From Anaerolineaceae bacterium (lineage in GTDB: Bacteria; Chloroflexota; Anaerolineae; Anaerolineales; Anaerolineaceae), in contig PMIV01000084.1 of the NCBI GenBank assembly GCA_003158355.1, forward strand, positions 1,326 to 8,350: 7,025 nt of DNA. The letters are read 5' to 3'. Below, one piece after another: positions 5,128 through 7,025 of this stretch (position 1 is its first letter; each line of letters opens with the position of its first letter). The notes under the pieces are model-generated. The model did no database searches and was not told where the DNA came from. It saw only the letters and a list, made by a program, of their open reading frames with translations. The position numbers and the translations under genes were made by a program.

Positions 5128-5216
5128 GGGCGTTTATGGAATAAAATCATTACCCCATCCAGTTAAAAATTCGATTTCAAAAAATGGTTAACTAGTAAAT
5201 TAAGAAAAGAGGATCA

Positions 5217-5816
5217 ATGAATAAAAAATTAATGGTAATTCCTATGCTGTTTCTCATCGTATTAATGGCGAGTTGTTCTCCAGCCGTAACTACTCCAACA
5301 ACTGCGGCAGTACAACCTGCAACAGTAGCTGCAGCCACCCAGACACCGTACTTTGTCGTTGTCACTGCTACACCTGATCAAAACCAGACCGCAACAGCTA
5401 CTTCTACACCTGCATTGGCTGCAACCGCAACAACGGCTCCGACCGCAACCCTTGCTCCGACAAAACCAGCCGCTGTTTTATCCACTTCATCCACGCCCAG
5501 AAATACCGCAGTCCCACCGACCCCGAAGATATATATTTATAAAGGTATACCAGCCGGGGACGGCACTGTTGCCCTTTATTGGACAGCCAAGGGCAGTACC
5601 TTTGATAACGGGTTCCTAATTCTCTATGCAACGGATCCCGCAAATTTAGTCTACGGCGAAGCAAGGTCAGTTGCTGTAACTGATGGCAAATATCGCGTGT
5701 TTACCATGACCGGAACGTACCATTACACCTATTACTTCAAAATTTGCCGTTTCACGGGTACAAACTGCGATTATGGTTCAAATGTGTTCGGTTATACATT
5801 CACCGGTCCCAATTAA
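5217..5816 (+). CDS. Surface lipoprotein with one fibronectin-III-like module, paralog of the upstream gene
   Basis: A 199-residue predicted lipoprotein. The signal peptide ends at lipobox M17-A-S-C20, with Met at the -3 position instead of the common Leu. A long Thr/Ala/Pro-rich stalk (21-103) contains one VVVTATPD heptad (47-54). The single C-terminal module (about 104-199) matches module 2 of the upstream lipoprotein closely: NGFLILYAT, then YYFKICRFTGTNCD with Cys177 and Cys184, then SNVFGYTF. It probably arose by duplication of that gene or of its second module. AGAGG (5208-5212) lies 4 bases before the ATG. A dyad-embedded promoter lies upstream and a strong terminator downstream, so it can be an independent transcription unit. 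The role is unknown; an extracytoplasmic binding protein is likely. Confidence 0.87.
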   Translation: MNKKLMVIPMLFLIVLMASCSPAVTTPTTAAVQPATVAAATQTPYFVVVTATPDQNQTATATSTPALAATATTAPTATLAPTKPAAVLSTSSTPRNTAVPPTPKIYIYKGIPAGDGTVALYWTAKGSTFDNGFLILYATDPANLVYGEARSVAVTDGKYRVFTMTGTYHYTYYFKICRFTGTNCDYGSNVFGYTFTGPN

Positions 5817-5903
5817 TCCCAACCTTTTTGTGGAAACGTTTACGACCAGATTTGGAAAATTAACGAACGTTCTCAGATTTCCTGCTCAACACTCAAGCAA
5901 CGG

Positions 5904-5939
5904 CAGCTCTCAACCACTAAAGGTTGGGAGCTGTTTTTT
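5904..5939 (+). terminator. Rho-independent terminator after the second lipoprotein gene
   Basis: A 12-bp stem, CAGCTCTCAACC (5904-5915) with GGTTGGGAGCTG (5922-5933), has one G-T wobble and a 6-base loop ACTAAA. Six T residues (5934-5939) follow directly. It lies 87 bases after the stop codon. Confidence 0.92.
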
Positions 5940-6013
5940 ATCATGCAAGGGTAAAAAATGCCAGAGTATAATGAACGGTGAAGTTCACTAATCCGTAATT
6001 AAATGAGGAAGCA

Positions 6014-6850
6014 ATGACGATCGACCCAAATACAGGGCTGTACTTTATAGAGACCGGTCCCGCCGGGGCACCTAGCATTGTTTTCTTGCATGGGGGAGGA
6101 ATTGCCGGTTGGATGTGGCGTTACCAGGTGGAATTCTTCAAAGAAAATTTCCACTGCCTGGTGCCTGATTTACCCGAACAGGGGCAAAGCGCAGGGGTGG
6201 GACCGTTTTCAATCGATTTCGCGGCAGATAAAATCGCCTCATTCATTCGCAGCCAGGCACATGGCGGCAAGGCTCATGTGGTGGGACTCTCCGAAGGAGC
6301 GCTGGTGTTGGTGGATCTGCTCAGCCGCGCGCCCGAAGTAGTTGATCATGCGCTGTGCAGCAGCGCCATCCTGCGGCCCATCCCCGGACAGAACTTCTAT
6401 ACCCGCGGATTTTTCAAAATTTCTTACCGCTGGTTCATGGCACCCTTCAAGAATAATGACTGGTGGATCCATTTGAATATGCGCGGATCCGCCGGGGTAG
6501 GTGAGGAATTCTTCCCTGAATTTAAAAAATCCTTTCAGGAAACCACAGAAAGCGGCTTCACCAATTTGATGGTGAATGCTCTCCATTTTCGCCTGCCTGC
6601 AGGGCTGGAAAAAGTGAACGCACCTGTATTGGTGGTGGTGGGAAAAATGGAATACAAACAAATGATCCAGTCAGGTAAAGAGCTGCTGGCTGTTCTCCCT
6701 AATTCAAAAGGAGTGATGGTCTCGCTCGGCCAGGGGTCGTCGCTGGCCAAAGAACATAACTGGGCCATGACTGCCCCGGCGTTATTCAATGCTGCACTGC
6801 TGTCCTGGATCGAAGACCGTCCGCTCCCGGCTGATTTGCTGAAGCTGTGA
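6014..6850 (+). CDS. Alpha/beta-hydrolase fold protein
   Basis: A 278-residue alpha/beta hydrolase. Visible motifs are HGGG (residues 26-29, oxyanion-hole loop), the nucleophile elbow VVGLSEG with Ser93, and the strand PVLVVVGKME, where Glu213 takes the place of the usual acidic Asp. His248 is supported by the 'H-x6-P-x2-F' spacing before the last helix (HNWAMTAPALFN). The triad would be Ser93-Glu213-His248. A variable cap (about 120-190) contains many aromatic residues. There is no signal peptide, so it is cytoplasmic. It could be an esterase, epoxide hydrolase-like or C-C hydrolase; the substrate cannot be inferred. GAGG (6005-6008) lies 5 bases before the ATG. Its stop shares one base with the start of the next gene, so the two are translationally coupled. 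Confidence 0.9.
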   Translation: MTIDPNTGLYFIETGPAGAPSIVFLHGGGIAGWMWRYQVEFFKENFHCLVPDLPEQGQSAGVGPFSIDFAADKIASFIRSQAHGGKAHVVGLSEGALVLVDLLSRAPEVVDHALCSSAILRPIPGQNFYTRGFFKISYRWFMAPFKNNDWWIHLNMRGSAGVGEEFFPEFKKSFQETTESGFTNLMVNALHFRLPAGLEKVNAPVLVVVGKMEYKQMIQSGKELLAVLPNSKGVMVSLGQGSSLAKEHNWAMTAPALFNAALLSWIEDRPLPADLLKL

Positions 6851-7025
6851 TGGTGGAGAAACAGGAATTGAGACATATTGCTCACCGCCTGGCGCTGATC
6901 TTTTTAATGGTTTTTGCGTTGCTTACCACTGTGATGATGGTGCGCATGATGCTGGGTGTGCCCAATCCGGAATGGGCGACCTTTGCTTCCACCTTTGCCT
7001 GTTTTTTGTTCGCCATATTGCATGC
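6850..7025 (+). CDS. Membrane protein, N-terminal part (runs off the window)
   Basis: An ATG at 6850 overlaps the hydrolase stop as TGATG and opens a frame that stays open to the end of the window (58 complete codons). The start MVEKQELRHIAHR is charged. A transmembrane helix (about residues 14-35, LALIFLMVFALLTTVMMV and on) and the beginning of a second (about 44-58, rich in Phe, Ala, Leu) follow. The polar N-terminus before the first helix, without a cleavage site, indicates an integral inner-membrane protein rather than a secreted one. No family is recognised from this fragment. Tight coupling suggests it functions with the hydrolase. Confidence 0.75.
   Translation, partial: MVEKQELRHIAHRLALIFLMVFALLTTVMMVRMMLGVPNPEWATFASTFACFLFAILH

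Noticed and set aside
5831..5844. Catabolite-response-element-like sequence TGGAAACGTTTACG
   Set aside because: It deviates from the cre consensus at two positions, lies after a gene and before its terminator, and CcpA regulation is not expected in this lineage.
6239..6661. 140-codon ORF on the - strand
   Set aside because: It lies antisense within the alpha/beta hydrolase, which has all its motifs in frame; the Cys/His-rich translation is a frame shadow.

Overview
The window looks like chromosomal or plasmid/integrated-element DNA from a Chloroflexota bacterium of the Anaerolineae type. The best clue is a pair of lipoproteins whose signal peptide is followed by V(V/I)TATPE-type repeats and a Thr/Pro/Ala linker, a style common in that class. 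An F420-type PPOX flavin/deazaflavin enzyme and a GrpB-family protein are compatible with this. The assignment is an inference from protein style, not a database match.

Left part (1-2352): a DNA-segregation locus on the + strand. It contains the C-terminal end of a ParB-like protein, a strong terminator, and two 16-bp palindromes with the outline of parS. Then come three GG(T/C)GACCCTT repeats around a possible promoter, a Soj-type ParA ATPase (880-1659), and a small protein with a predicted ribbon-helix-helix domain (1643-2032) whose start overlaps the end of parA. Directly after this gene lie an AT-rich stretch and nine degenerate tandem units of about 24-25 bp (2092-2317), closed by another pair of parS-like palindromes. 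A further copy of the palindrome sits inside parA. This is the most interesting part of the window: two candidate DNA-binding partners (ParB-like and RHH), one ParA, and three separate families of repeated DNA sites. It reads as a partition and possibly replication module, although no replication initiator gene is visible.

Middle part (2353-3995): three genes on the - strand: a PPOX-fold F420-type enzyme, a GrpB-family (nucleotidyltransferase-like) protein, and a TetR/AcrR regulator that is first in the run. tetR and the grpB-like gene are only 25 bases apart and are probably co-transcribed. A short inverted repeat upstream of tetR could be its operator.

Right part (4123-7025): four + strand genes. 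Two paralogous lipoproteins carry two copies and one copy of the same fibronectin-III-like module, which has a C-x6-C motif near its end. A dyad that encloses a TGnTATAAT element lies between them, and a strong terminator follows the second. After this comes an alpha/beta hydrolase with Ser-Glu-His in the catalytic positions, translationally coupled (TGATG) to the start of a membrane protein that runs off the window.

No tRNA, rRNA, CRISPR array, transposase or integrase gene was seen.
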